A DNA stretch of 64,000 bases, from contig OW799233.1 in the NCBI GenBank assembly GCA_941918925.1, forward strand, positions 143,222,223 through 143,286,222. Direction: 5' to 3'. The position numbers and the translations under genes are program-made. Source of the DNA: Phyto melanocephala. Its lineage: Eukaryota; Arthropoda; Insecta; Diptera; Rhinophoridae. Position 1 is the first letter of the stretch, and the number at the start of each line of letters is the position of its first letter. Of this stretch, positions 47,895 through 60,883 are shown in pieces. A model generated the notes under the pieces. The model was not told the origin of the DNA, made no database searches, and was given only the letters and a program-made list of their open reading frames with translations.

Positions 47895-50040
47895 TTGTCT
47901 CAAAATTAGTTTTAAAATTTTTAAACTTAAAAGAAGCTTGCTCTTGGTGAAATGTCTTAATCGTCAGATATAAAATTAAATTGTCAATAAAATTTTCAAA
48001 CTTCACACATACATATGTATGTCGAAATTTTACGATTAATAAAAACTTTATACAGAATAAAAATAATAAAAAAAAAAATACATTAAACTGTAAATTTTTT
48101 TCATATCAGCAAAATCTGTCGTGAAAATAACATTTCGAAAAAGTTACTTACGTCGCCCTTGAAGTTTACATGTATTTCTCTTTCATTATTGTTAATGTAA
48201 AGCTAAAATTGTTTGCATACATATATTCTTCAACATGTTTAATTTTAAACCATTATTAAAAAAATAAATACAATAAATCAAGGATATTTTGACTTTATAC
48301 TGTTAACTCTAATGATGATACCTTGAACTTAACTTTATTAGCGTGTTTTATAAATAAGTAAATAAATACAAAAAGAAACATGTTGTTGTTCTAGTTAATG
48401 TGTTTGTGTCAATATCGTACATCATTAAAATGGATTTTATTGATTTTCCTTTTATGACGTTGTGCTTACAAAACAGAGTAAACGATTGAACGATATACAT
48501 ATACATATAATATTCACTAAGTATGTTTGTTTCTTGTTCTTACATTCTGTACTTTTAACAATACATTTTTGTAAATGTTTGTGTCAAATATACTACAAAA
48601 AAAAAAGCAAAAAAAAAAGAAAAATTATTTTTAACATTGCCGATTGATGATTCAATATTTGTCAATTTTGTTGTGTTGTTGGATAAACTTTGTAGGGGGA
48701 AGATGTTGAGTTTTATGGTCGATTAACCCAGTTAGAACATTTAACATTTGGTAGTGAACATCAAATGCTACAAACTTATGATATTTTCTGTTATAATTTT
48801 TATGCTCTTGGCATTATGCATATTCTAACTTTACTGGAGAACTTCAGGGATTATTTCTGAAAACATTCATTCGAAGTTGTTAAAACTAACAAATTTATCA
48901 TATGATTCATATATCTTTTGAAAATTCTGCTCAAGCCACAGTATAAGTAAGCAAATTTACATATATGAATAAAACAGTGTTGAGAAATATGGAAGTAATG
49001 TTTTCAAATTGTAAAACCATTTCTCGAAAGATGTTTCTCCTGTATGATTTTTCATGTTATATAAATATTGATGTAAAACATTATATATTTGCCCTTAATT
49101 ATGAAAGTGGTCTAAGTCATATATTTGTTGTTTCCAGATTTTTAATGTTTTGAATTTTAAAAATTAAGAATTATTTTTATATTCAATGAAATTTAAATTT
49201 TAAAGATAGTTAATCTAAGCTAATGAACATTTGTATAAATGTTCAATTTTATATGTATTTCATCGGATCATTTTTGAAGTTGACAGAATGACCAATGCAG
49301 AAAAAAAAACAATAGCTAAGGTAAAGTAATTAATAAATATTTATTAAATATAAGTAAAAACAATGATAATAAAAATGGATTTTATTATTATTTTAGGGTT
49401 TATTAAATGTTTTTGGAAAACTGGAGGAATGTAAGGTAGTAAACAAATATGTGTCTCTTCCGTTAACATTTTAGTGGTCGTATATAGTGAAAATAATCAA
49501 ATATTTTCACATATTTGAAGTCTTCCTCTTTTAGATGAAATATCGCAGAGAAAAAACATGGTTGTTACTTACCTTTCAATTAAAAATTCTTTATAGCAAT
49601 ATGTTTTTATATCGTTTATTTTAATAATAATTTCTGGAATTTTTTTTTTTTTAATTTTGAAATACTTTTCTTTAAGCGTCAAACTTTTTAAACTTTAACT
49701 GTGGATGTAGTGGTAAATTTCAACCTCTTTTTAAATAATTCTTCTCTAGACCTGTTCATTTTTAGTATCTTAATATCATAATAAAATATATTCAGCTGTA
49801 TTTGAATTGCTGTGGCAAGTAAGTACGTGAGTGGAGAAATTCACATGCTGAGTTAATATTTACTTACCACTTGTCAATGTAAACTTTTTCTTTAAAAAAA
49901 TATTTTACCACCACATAAACGTCAGTATAAACAAAATTACCACATCTCCAACATTAAGTCTGATTAATGAAAAACATTTTTTTTTACCAAATGTCCGTTT
50001 ATTTGTGAGTAAAAAATTAATATGTTAGAAAATATTACGA
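47895..50040. other. AT-rich DNA, no supportable gene
   Basis: Short low-complexity ORFs only (48462, 48965). No termini or repeats seen. Confidence 0.45.
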
Positions 50041-50043
50041 ATT

Positions 50044-50291
50044 TTGAACTTTTTTTTAGATATAAGCGCTACAGACGCATTTGTAATTTTCCAATCCTCA
50101 AGAAATTTGAAAAATATCTTAAGAGAACCTTTTTTTAAAAAAGCTAAACGCAGGCAACAAAATCAAAAACTGACTTTGCTATTACGTGAAACGATTGAAA
50201 ATATTGTAGGTCAAGGCCCCACCTCCAATAAAATCAACACCTTCAACTCGCACTTTATGTTATATATGCCCCAGCAGACTAAAATGAAAAA
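50044..50291 (+). pseudogene. Possible piggyBac-like transposase fragment
   Basis: The frame after a pyrimidine tract and AG reads ISATDAFVIFQSSRNLKNIL, like the 'N(A/S)(Y/F)V(L/I)Y' segment of piggyBac-family transposases. LTLLLRETIENIVGQGPTSN and SHFMLYMPQQTK follow, in the place where relatives have GRP...HF..YIP. It is cut off by family B copy 3 at 50292. The piggyBac reading rests on short matches; it could be another protein. Confidence 0.35.
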
Positions 50292-50979
50292 CAAGTTACA
50301 GTGCTATATTCGGCCGTGCCGAATCTTATATACCCTTCACAACGTGTAGTCATGCAATAACAATTGTTTGTATCAACATTCATCTCATATAAAATACGTA
50401 CATACATAATACATACATAATATAAAAATCATCCCACTGTAAAATTATGAATTGAGTTTACGTATGTGTTTCTAAAAAAAAAATTTAAAAACAAAATATA
50501 AAAAAATATACTAAAAACAAAAAAAAAAATCAATAAAAATAATTACAAAAAACATTTAAAAAAAAATGTAAAAAAAAGTTTTTAAAAATTTTTTTTTTAA
50601 AATTGAAAAAAATATATCAAAAGAAATAATAAAAATATAAATAATATATAAAATAAAAAAATTTTTTTGGCCCAGCTGGGATGTATGGGATATGTATGTT
50701 GTTGTTGTTATTGTTTATTTGTTTATTTGTTGTTTATTTGCTCATATCTCAGAAAGTTATCGGGCGATTGTGCTGAATTTCAACAGCGATTCATTCTCGA
50801 ATATTTCCAAAAGATTGATACCATACACAGATCTGAGGAACATATGGTTGCTTCTAAAAGTTGATTTCAACCAACACACAGACAGACGGTCAGGGCTTAA
50901 TCGACTCCCCTATTCATAAGCTTTCAGAACGAAATGACAAAGCTATATATACCCTTGTGCACCACAGGTAAAGGGTATA
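50292..50979 (-). mobile_element. Helentron-like family B copy 3
   Basis: Reverse orientation. The + strand begins with the 3' tail 'caagttacagtgctat', the hairpin ATTCGGCCGTGCCGAAT and TATACCCTTCACAACGTG, and ends with the 5' hairpin TATACCCTTGTGC ... AAGGGTATA at 50979. The internal module has the same orientation as in copy 1 (CAGCTGGGCC then the low-complexity tract, read on the minus strand), but the T-arm-like part is degraded. The core has lost the 'gaccccataaagta' part. Confidence 0.8.
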
Positions 50980-52690
50980 AAAAATCAACTTACAGCTTGT
51001 GAGATAAAAGCATCAATATTTTACTGGCAAAAAGTGACAAAGTGTCGGGGGGCCGACATTTTTTTGGCTTTGGATTAGAAATCTTCTAAAAAATGCATTA
51101 AGAGAATTTCATTTTTTTAACATTATAGTTGAGTTAGGCTAATAAATAAAATATTTCTAGGAACGTCCTGCAGTAGACATAATCAATTGGTACCTGTTAT
51201 GCTTCTGTTATTCCAACATTTTGTTTTGTTCTCTAATATTAAGTTACAAAAGTTTGAAGTATTATCTTAAACAAATGAATTCGTGATCAATTTACGACCG
51301 ATAGAAGATAATAAAATAAAAAACTTAAGTAAAAAACATTTTCCAAACTTCTGATTTCTCGTATTGGTACAAAAAATTGGCTATTAATATCATCGTTAGT
51401 TGTAATGATTTGACACTTATTTTTTTGTGGTTCATTTACGCTGAGTTAAAGCCAACTTTCGAAAATATAGTCTACTTTGCTGCGAACAGTGTTTGAGATT
51501 AAAGCATCTTACGTGCTAGCCGTCTGTCAAACAAAGAACATTTTTGTGAACTTAAATTTTAAATATTTAATAAAAACTTTATATAAAATGTCCATACAAA
51601 ATATTTCCATTATTATTAAATTTCTTCGAAGGTTTTAATTTTATCAATACTGATAAAATAAACAAAAAATTAAACTTTTTTGTTGTTTTTAAATGTCGAC
51701 ATAAAGAAACCTATATATTTACATACATATCTGAAAAAGAATACCTATATATAAACATATGTAACACATAGAGCTAAGTGAATACAAATTTTAAATTAAA
51801 TTTGATAGCAAACCAAAAATGTGCAATCTGTTGGAAATTTTTTAACCCAATTTCCTTTTCATTAGTTTCATTCATATTCGTAGAATTCGTGCCTTATCTA
51901 TTCTACTTTATCGCTTACAAAATTTAAACAAAAACCATTTCTATATGTTTTATCAAAACAAATATCTACGTGCTATTTTCCACAGTTGTTTGTTTGATTT
52001 ATACAAAAATTTTAACATTTAACTGAGTTTCTTTTCTTGTCAAGTGTATAAAAAAACAACAACAACAACATATATATTGTGGTAAACCAAACAAACAAAA
52101 AATAAAGGAAATCTAATTATTTAAGTTAAAAATGATTCGTCTAATAGATAAACGTAAATTTGTAAATTTACTCTTCAATAGCCAAAGGTAATCATTAAAA
52201 TTCACTGGCGTCTGAAGAGCTTTAAATAATTATAAAGATATTTTGCCACCAACTGTTATTCAATGAAAACATCTTTACATTTGCACTCAATTGAACTTTT
52301 GTTGAATGTTTCAACTAAAGTAAATATAAGAAAATTATCAGATATGGGCTGACCTTCGCAGCGTTATTTATTTTCGATAATATGTAGTTCCTAAGAAATT
52401 TATGAGTGTTATTCGAGACAGAAATATATCAGTATTCCAGTAACAGAGTCAAGTTTTTCGAAGCACTAATATTCAATTTAAAAATGGAACCACGTTTATA
52501 TGGGTTCCCAAATATGTTATACCTTGATAGAGTAGTGGAAATGAATAGTTTAATGAACAATTGTAAAAATTAATCAAATAGAAGTGCATTCATCATTCTC
52601 TTACTACGAAGCAGTAAGTCTGTCATTTACAGACCACAAATACTACAATAGGCTTTGAAAAACGCGCATTTTGTGCTAAAAAAAATAATG
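50980..52690. other. AT-rich DNA, no supportable gene
   Basis: 'gtgtcggggggccgacattt' at about 51041 is a short GC hairpin (GTCGG/CCGAC) of unknown meaning. No coding frame supported. Confidence 0.45.
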
Positions 52691-52699
52691 CCTCAAAGC

Positions 52700-53330
52700 A
52701 TTTGGTTGGTTAACGTGGTAGTTCACTGCACGAAAACAGTCAAGTGGAGTCTGTCTGACAGCGTTTTGACAGGACCACATCTCTTGTCAGTTCTAATGTA
52801 TCTCAGAATAAATCCAAGAGTAAGGGTACTAGATCTATCCCGTGGCCGTGAGGTATCTCAGTAAATAACTCACTCTAACTTTAGATAACGCAGAGAGGCC
52901 ATCCAGTATATGTTTGCCCAGAAGTCTGTGTATCTTAGTCGCTAGTGCAGGACATTTGCAGAGAAGGTGGAAAACCGATTCCTCCTTCTCTCTATCCATA
53001 CAGCTGCGACAATGGCTGTTCGATGGAAGTCAAAGTCGAATTGTATATTTGCCTAACATCTAGTGACCCGTCAATACCACTATCAACCCCGATATGTCCC
53101 CCCGACTTCCACTAGTAAGTTGCAATGTACGCCTTATATCAAAAGAGGGCTACGTAAGCCATGCCACTTTACATGTATACAGCCCACGCCACGTGTCCTC
53201 CGCCTTCTGCCGCAAAGCGGTAAATCGCCATTCAAACTGCATGCCTTCAATCAGATAGTTTGTAAGAGAAAAATTTACATCTATCCTCAACAAATATGCT
53301 TTGTTCGAAGCGCTGGCTCAGCTGCCTTAA
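52700..53330 (-). pseudogene. Non-LTR retrotransposon C-terminal region
   Basis: The minus strand, from about 53320 downward, reads WRGLYTCKVAWLT, PSFDIRRTLQLTSGSR and GDISGLIVVLTGH, then LPSNSHCRSCMDREKEESVF, HLLCKCPALATKIHRLLGKH and LSALSKVRVSYLLRYLTATG. These are the WP.....RT..LL.L.R.DIS..(V/I)GVLTGH and C..C......HLLC.CPAL blocks that follow RNase H in jockey/R1-type elements. Stops and frameshifts are present. The + strand ORFs here (52655-52864, 53063-53341) are antisense. It is a different family from the + strand relics by sequence. Confidence 0.75.
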
Positions 53331-53524
53331 ATTATTTCTGATATTAAATGTGATTTACTGTGTGATTTACATAGTGTGACCCTTTCTCTTATATTTCTTA
53401 AAAATTCCATTGGGTTTGCGTTTGGTATGATCTGATGTATGAACTGGGACAGGCAATTAGAATGCTGTAAGCCAAACATGCACACTTTATTTTAAGTACG
53501 TGTGTATAAAAGTGCTACAAAATA

Positions 53525-53890
53525 AAGGGTGATTTTTTTTGGTATTTGTGGCTTTCAGTGTAAAAATAAAACATTCGTTTTATGTAGCGATGCGAAAAAA
53601 GTTCAGCAAGTTTTGTTGTTTCACCATTTTAATGTGGTCATAATCGACTAATTGAACGAAGTATTTAAGTTGTTGCGACCAATGTTCGGACCAATTTCAG
53701 TTTATTGAATATTTTCCACAAACTCGTATGTGAAGAGTATGTACCAATTAGATTATTTATTAATTAGTCGCCGTTATCAAAAACTGTTTTTGTGTTACTC
53801 GAATGCCTGGTGGATTTTACGTAAAGACCTCGGTACTAAACAAAAAGCAGTTGCTGTAAAAAATAAAGCAAAGTAGTTCGTTTGATGAAT
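53525..53890 (+). pseudogene. Mariner-like element end and transposase fragment
   Basis: 'aaagggtgattttttttggt' at about 53525 resembles the terminal repeat of a common fly mariner-like family. At 53810 the + strand reads WWILRKDLGTKQKAVAVKNK, where the family has RRILHKDLG...Y K.QL.QEL. The DDE part is missing. Assignment is moderate, resting on the end motif and the ILRKDLG block. Confidence 0.45.
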
Positions 53891-54609
53891 TTATCTTAGG
53901 AAAATGTAATAAAGATTCAATCTACTAATGAACAATTGTTTTCAGCAAATTATGAACTCAATAAACCAAAGCCAAATTGCCAAATTTTGTGTGCAGTCAG
54001 AGGCAGTTCAATGAACCCTGAAGAGTGCACTTTTTCTTGCGATTAATTTACCAGCTGCGTAATTAGAATTGGTTAATATGTAGTTTTTACAACCCGCTGC
54101 CATATACCACCCGAAATATGATACCATGAACCTAATGAGAGACAATTTTGTTGTGCAATTAATCCCATGAAAACTTTCGTATATAGAGGCAATAGAAAAA
54201 TATCCAAAAATAACAAGTCATGTATTTACCATCTACGGCGTAGCCCCGGGTAATATTTGCGACATTTATATAACATACATTTCAAAAAGTTATTAGTTTA
54301 TCGCTTCATATACATAAATATTTCAGTGATTTTTGGAATTTTTTTTTTGTGATTTTAAAATCAAAACAGTTAAAGAGTTACCCGATGTAAATGTTAGTAG
54401 AAAATTGTGGATGAACTTGGAAAAAATTATAATGATTTGAATTACCTTGTACAAGCGCCACATACATACATATGAGCCAGAGATTGACATTGTTCAAATG
54501 ATCAAAAATTCCTATAAATATAATCTGCTAACAATTAATTTACATCAACAAAGTCGCTTACATTCTTTCTTGTTCTTTTTTTCACAATAAAGTTACTTTG
54601 TACCCTCTC

Positions 54610-55240
54610 TAGTGTAGCCATTAAAATTATGGCAACTGCCTAAATAACCTCCTTATTGGGCAGAACTGGAATCCTAACGGAAACTTAATCATTTCCTTGG
54701 ACCATAAGGTAAGAAAAGGTTATATTTCGGAGTATCCTGCAATACAAAAGTAAGATAAAATTGCATGCGATCGAAACGATGAAGATGACAAAGTATTTAA
54801 AATAGAATCACTTTTGAAAACCATCACCTTGAAACATACTTGACCTTTTCCGAGATTCCAAAATGAACTTTAAATTTGAGAAATGAAGAAAAAAGTCCGG
54901 AACTGACTCTCGGTAAGGTGTCGCGACATATATTGGGACATATATTGAAGGAGATTCTGTTATAAAATACACGAACATTTAGGAGATAAGCTAGTGTAAT
55001 AATAGGTCACCCGTGAATAATAACTCATTTAGTTCTCATGTGACTATCGAATGAAAATACATGTAGAGCATGCAAAGAAGAAATTCAGACCTTAAAACTT
55101 TACCTTTGTCAATGCAGTGCGTTCTGGAATATAAGACACAAGATTTTCAACGTGGACACAATAACGAACTAGGAATATTTAATAAATACAAATTGGAAAT
55201 CCCTACGGAATTATATTGACGAGACTGGGTTTTTGCCGTA
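54610..55240 (+). pseudogene. Non-LTR relic of the same family as 4925-5600
   Basis: TITLKHT and FPRFQNEL near 54820 align with TITLGNA and FKRFKDEF of the relic at 4925. NTCRACKEEIQTLKLYLCQC and SAFWNIRHKIFNVDTI (55060-55160) align with TCRASEEEDET...CHCPTFGHIRRKNFTAD, and NWKSLRNYIDETGFL with its YIDGPGF end. So it is an independent 5'-truncated copy of one element. More decayed: the VITG block is broken by stops. The DNA at 54610-54700 has an acceptor-like and a donor-like signal but belongs with this relic. Confidence 0.65.
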
Positions 55241-55249
55241 GTCGAGATA

Positions 55250-56379
55250 TTAACGAAATAAGAATTATGGTTTTTATAATTTAAAGCTTTTTATTTTAGC
55301 CTTAAAAGCACACAACATATCAAATGAGTGAATCTGTATACCTGTCATAAGCTTTTTGATTTAAATTCCCCTATTTGCAACCTAGACTTACCTTATTAGC
55401 TTGCTTTTGTTATTATTAATCGAAGTATACCTTTTTAGGGACAACTGAAATTCCCGAAAGCGTGTGATTATAAGTATTAAAATTGAGTTTTTTTGTATTT
55501 CGCCAAATTTTAATTTTTATTATAATTTATTTCACCCTAACTCAGTACTTCTAAACGATGCTACGAAATTTGCTCATGCTCTTTTGCACTGCATTACAAT
55601 TTTTATTTTTTCAATTCAGTAAAATTGTCTTTGTTTTTTTTTTTATATTTTGTTTTACTTAACTTTGTTCATTTATTCTTATTCTATTTTGTTTAACACA
55701 CTAAATAATAACAATTTCTAGAGATAAGCGAGAGGTAATTATTATTTGAGAAAAAAATTTCCCCTAAAATCAATCTGTCGACCGAATATAAATAAACATT
55801 CGCCAGTAAACTGCTCACTTTGTTTAACAGCACGTTTTGTTTATTTTACTGATTATGAATAAGAATTTTAAACATTATTCAAGAAAACTTATGTATGTAT
55901 ATGCCGTTCCCTGGTATGTGTATAAGTACGTAGTTAAAGTGTGTTTTTTTATATACATAACAGATATATATGAGTATGGTGTGGCATACTAGTTATGAGG
56001 TTTATTTAAGATTTTTTTATATTTTTCTCTAATTACACGAGTGACTTTGAATACTAAGGTAATATCCTGCAAAAATTGTATTTATAAAAAAGTATGCAGT
56101 AAGCATTTTTCGACTCATACTAATATATTTTACCATGACTGGTAGTATTTAATTTTTGCTATTGTATGGTGGAGAGGATATGCAAGCTTGTGTATTTAAA
56201 TTTGTTTCCTATTAAATCGTTTATTCGTTAGCATGAGTGTTGCCATATAATTAAGAAAGTAAACATTTCTTAAGTCTTAATACTTAAAAGAAATTTATGA
56301 GCATAAATTGTTTATTTTTATCAGAAGAACTGGTTTAGAGAATAAAGTTGCTGATTTTTGATACATTTCATCGGTGTTA
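55250..56379. other. AT-rich DNA, no supportable gene
   Basis: No frame, repeat or structure that I can support. Confidence 0.45.
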
Positions 56380-56387
56380 CTATGTAT

Positions 56388-57384
56388 TAGGGTGATCGAC
56401 TCGGTTTTACAACCGGTGGAAAACCCGGTTTTTTCAAATTTTGATTTTTCAAATATCGAATACACCGGTTCTTTTTATCCGAAAAAGCCGGTTTTTTTAA
56501 GTTTTTAAAGTTTATTTTCATATATCTTTGTATTTTTTACCATAGAATATATTTAGTATGCAAAAAGTTTACAAAAATCGGAAAATAAAAACTATTAAAT
56601 ATTCTTTCATAATATTAAGAAAAATAATTGAGCTTATATATTATTTTTTTTTATAGGATATAAACCTAACGTTAAAACTTAAAGGTAACTGAATCATAAG
56701 CTTAGCTGACCGACCAATTTTAGGTAAAAAGTGTAGTTACAATAAAGAAAAACCAATAATCTCTTCTTCAAGATCCTAATTTTAATTAATGACATTGTGT
56801 GTCTGTCAACTTAAATTTCAATTAAACTATCGAACAAACTCGTTTATGCCTATATTTGTATGCCTGTGTCTATCAAGGGTAGGTATAAGAAAGAAATTTT
56901 AAAATGAAATTTTAAAGATTTTCTCCGTAGCCGTTAAAATGTATTAAATATAAATTACAGAAATCATTTCACACAAAATACGTTAGTGCATATTAGTGTA
57001 AAAGATATATTTAACATTAAAAAAATTTACAGAAGGAGATAAAAAAATTTATAACAGCCTTATAAAAAGTCTTATTTACTTGTGTATTAATTTATTGTAT
57101 TTATTTATTTTACTTGTAAAGAGTACCTTTTGTCCTTAAATTCAACTAATTAAAACCAAAGTAGTCAACTGCATTCATGTCAGTTATTTCGTTATTGTGC
57201 AGCCAAACGTATATAAACTGTTAAAATTTCATATTGAGATATAATTTTTATTACAATATTTTTTAATTTTTTCTTTAAATATTATATATTATATATTCGA
57301 ACCGGTTAACCGGTTTTTTTCTAAATTTTTAGTATAACAACCGGTTTTTTTTTATTCTAAATTTCAAACTATTCGATCACCCTA
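56388..57384. mobile_element. hAT-type non-autonomous element, copy 1
   Basis: Ends are TAGGGTGATCGA and TCGATCACCCTA, flanked by exact 8-bp duplications CTATGTAT (56380-56387, 57385-57392), which fit the hAT target pattern nTnnnnAn. Both subterminal regions carry several CCGGTT boxes, including the palindrome ACCGGTTAACCGGT (57301). No transposase frame. It is the same family as 61117-62183. Confidence 0.85.
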
Positions 57385-57560
57385 CTATGTATACTTATAA
57401 CTATATATGTATGTCAAATTATAAAATGGCAACCCCTATAAACAAGTTTTTGTGACATTTATTATTGTTGCCACAGAGGACTAAGTTTTGTAATTTCTAA
57501 TGATTTCGAAATTTTAGACCACGGGATTTTTAAAATGTCATTAACCACGTTACTACTTTA

Positions 57561-58024
57561 TCTATATATATAAAAACCAATGTGTGTTTGTATGTTTGTA
57601 TGTTTATATGTTTGTATGTTTGTATGTTTGTATGTTTGTTTGTGCTTTATAGACGGTTAAACGGCTGAACCGATTTCCTTGAAATTTTCACAGAATCTTC
57701 CTGTATGTCTGGAAATAACTATAGGCTATACTTTGGTTTTAAATTGTAAGTGGGCGGGGTGCCACGCCCTATTAAAGAATAAGTATTAAATATTATATAT
57801 CACAAAAGTTAATGCAGCTAGAGTCTTCAAATTAAGTACGGTAAACTTTGACATCCACACAAACATTTGGGTAAAAAATGGGCGGACTTGCAATAGTATG
57901 CGTGGCCACATGAACTAACTAATTTATGGAAAAAATGGGTGCATTAACAATAGTGGGCGTGGCACCTGCCATATGAATTAAATACTAAAATTTGGGGTGG
58001 CAAAGCACACCGGGTGTTAGCTAG
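57561..58024 (+). mobile_element. Non-autonomous Helitron (464 bp)
   Basis: It starts TCTATATATATAAAAACC after an A and ends ...GGTGTTAGCTAG before a T, with GC-rich ACACCGGGTGT just before the end. These are canonical Helitron ends. A TGTTTGTA minisatellite fills 57585-57645, and 'ggctgaaccgatttccttga' follows, common in insect Helitron families. No coding frame. Confidence 0.8.
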
Positions 58025-58489
58025 TATACTATATTTGTTTATTCTAATATTTTATATATTAGGGAAAAACTTTAAAAGTTTAAACTTAATCATACATCCA
58101 GAAAACATGCAATAAAATTCTTTGCCAATCGAATAGTTTAATTTTTGCAGTCGATGTTTTTCTTTGTGGTTATACAATTTTCTTTGCAAAAACCACAATT
58201 TCTTTGTGCTAACAATACATTGATATTCCAAAACAAATTTTACTAACACAACTGAGCAGTACGAATCTGTTGATCACAACCGATACTGTTTTCACTGTGT
58301 ATATAACATTCGTTGTTTATAGCTTATAAATGTTCTATTATAAGAAAGAAAAAAGTAATTCCACAATTTACTATAATCTAATTTAACTTTTTATAAATTT
58401 TGTCTAATTTGTTTGTTTTATAAATTTTAAGAATTGAGCGATTTTCTTGCTCCAAATTTAATGAATTACTTTTTGAAACCATCAGGGAA

Positions 58490-58760
58490 AAAAATGTTGT
58501 GGAGATATATTCGTTTTGTCATTCTGTTTGTAATATATCGAAATATTTATAAAGTGTATACTTTTTGAGTTCAAGTTATATTTTAGGAAGATCTAGCTTT
58601 GTCTGTTAGTCTGTCTGTTGCCAGAGCAACAGAATATCTAATAAAAAGTGACATATTAATCGTTTTAAAATTTAAAATGTCATGAAACCAATAGAATTAT
58701 TTGAAAAATTGCATATATACATTTTTGTTGAATATTGTTGTTGTAACCGAAAATTAAAGT
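58490..58760 (+). mobile_element. Family A Helentron-like 5' relic
   Basis: 'cgttttgtcattctgtttgt', 'aatatatcgaaatattt', 'gaagatctagctttgtctgt' and 'tagtctgtctgttgcc' match the start of family A with many changes. The 5' hairpin and 3' end are lost. Confidence 0.55.
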
Positions 58761-58769
58761 AAATTTCTG

Positions 58770-60815
58770 TTAAGCAAATCTTCTTGAATTTATATAATTT
58801 CTCTGTAGATGCCTACTTAACATCCCCTTTTTCCATATAGCAAAATCTACTAGTAATAAAACTTAGAACACCATCAAACCAACTGAATTATACGTACGCT
58901 TTTAAATTTTGCAAATATAGAATTTTAACTAACTTTATTTTAATAACGGAAAATGAAAGTGTCACTCGCAAAGATAGACATGGTTGTGGTAACCATATTC
59001 GAGGAGCAGCATAATATAATTTTATTGTATGATTGTGATTAAAACATACAATGGTTACCAGTTATCATTGTTATGTTTATTAAAGGATCATGCAATAATC
59101 ATTTCACTACATACAATACGAAAAGCTTTTGCTCTTTTTTTGATTTTATTTATAGTGATTGATCTCATCTTTCAAATAACAATTTTTATATAAAGATTTT
59201 CTTATATTTTATTGTTTAGTTTAATGATTTCTTTCGTATATTTTTCTTCACACGTTAAACTTTTTTGATAAACAAAATGTATTTAACAAAAAGAATTAAC
59301 GTTGAAAACAAATTATTATTATATAAATTATAGCTAAGTTACTTTATAATCATACTGTTGTATTAAACAAAATTTAATAATTATTTTTAGTTTTTAATTC
59401 TTTTGAATACAACGTTATTTTAGCGATCACATCATATTGTTTTTGTTGTAATAATTTTGAAAATCATACTATTTTTACAGGACAATCATATCAAAGTTTT
59501 CATGAAAAGTAACTATCAAGTGACAAAATTAAAACAAACGCTTGATTATCGTGATCAAATATAAATGGCAACTATTTAACTTCAATAAGCAAATATTACA
59601 CAGAATATAACATGGCCGTTAGGATCATGGCATTTCCTTATGTGCTCGAATAATAAATTGTGTAGAATGAAAATACTGCACAAAATAAGCGACGGATACC
59701 ATACACAGCCCAAATTATTGGTATTTCTTTAAAATAATGTTATTTTGGAGTATTTGGTTTTAATGGTTATATTTTTAGTTTAGACTGAGATATAGTTATG
59801 TATAACTATAGAACTTTAAAAACGCTAGTTGCCAGCTACAATTTTACAAATTCCTTGGGGAAGTGCAACAGAAGTGATAACGGCAAAACATTTTAATGCC
59901 CGAGTATTTTTATGCAGTAAAAGAAGATCACAGAATGTGCCACAGACGTGTCGTTTGAAGCAATCGAATTTAAAAAAAATAAATAAAATTGCAAAAGTAT
60001 TGTTTATAAAAGCAAAAAATTATAGGCATCACTGATCACCTGGTTGCTGCTCCAAAAATATCTGCAGTAAAAGTTTTATCCACGAAATTCATAACAGCCA
60101 TCTCTCTTTGTTCCGTCTCACCAGACTTCAAATTATTTCTTTACTACTTTGGATATTTTTTTACGTTTTAAGTACGAAAGCACGAACTGGAAATATTTTT
60201 AGGTACCAGCTCACTACTGGCTAGTTCACCGAGGACATCTGTTTCTTCACCTCTTTTACTGACATTAATAGAATAGACTGAATGAATTTAATTTAAAAAA
60301 TTTCTGGGATTTTATAGACCAGCATGGCATCTCTAACTGCCGTCAATATGTGTGCTATTTTTAAAACGGAAATTACTTTCTCCATGAGCGTAACAAGCTC
60401 ACGAATGAATGTTTATGCATTTTTTAATGCTTGATTTTCAATTCTAAGTATTTAAAAATGCATGGTTTTAGTTATATTCTCATTGCTATTATTGCTTGAA
60501 CTTTAAAAAGAGCCATTATTATTACGGCTTAACGAGAATGCTTATATATGAATAATTTCTAGTTCGTGGCACATAAATTTCTAATAACGAAACAAAAAAA
60601 AAATTGTTTTTAATGACTATAAAAATAAAGGTTTATATTCTAGAAAATTGTGTAATAATTTACCAATTTGTGAGATAAATGAATATACATACATATTAAA
60701 ATATTTCGCTAATATTAAAAATGAGTTTTTTAAAAATGCCAAATAAGAACAATAGGTTTGTTTATTTGTTGTTAAAAATGTTTTCAATATTTTTTTTTTC
60801 GTTTTTGCTTAATTT
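58770..60815. other. AT-rich DNA, no supportable gene
   Basis: The stretch 59820-60260 is less AT-rich and includes a 68-aa frame (PATILQIPWGSATEVITAKH...), which I cannot assign. It might be an old transposase relic on either strand. Confidence 0.4.
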
Positions 60816-60818
60816 CAG

Positions 60819-60883
60819 ATAAAATATTTTATGCTTTACAACAATGTAGTGTGATAACTGAGCTATAGAACTAGTCTAAAAAG
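60819..60883 (+). other. Candidate non-coding or 5'UTR exon (65 nt)
   Basis: A strong pyrimidine tract and TTTCAG precede it, and AAAAAG|GTAAGTTTTG follows. All three frames contain stops, so it is not protein-coding as such. Together with 35675-35756 on the same strand it could belong to one long transcript. Confidence 0.35.

Noticed and set aside
51436..51480. Fourth copy of the hammerhead-like motif ('cgctgagttaaagccaactttcgaaaat')
   Set aside because: Only GAAA and a few flanking bases agree; the stem is not formed. Similarity is no better than expected for AT-rich DNA.
53063..53341. 92-aa plus-strand ORF
   Set aside because: Antisense to a clear non-LTR C-terminal reading on the minus strand.
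54613..54707. Possible exon between CTCTCTAG and AAG|GTAAGAAAA
   Set aside because: It lies against a decayed non-LTR relic whose readings continue past the donor; chance splice signals are more likely.
59820..60260. hAT or other transposase relic
   Set aside because: Less AT-rich and with a 68-aa frame, but no transposase motif could be read in any frame.
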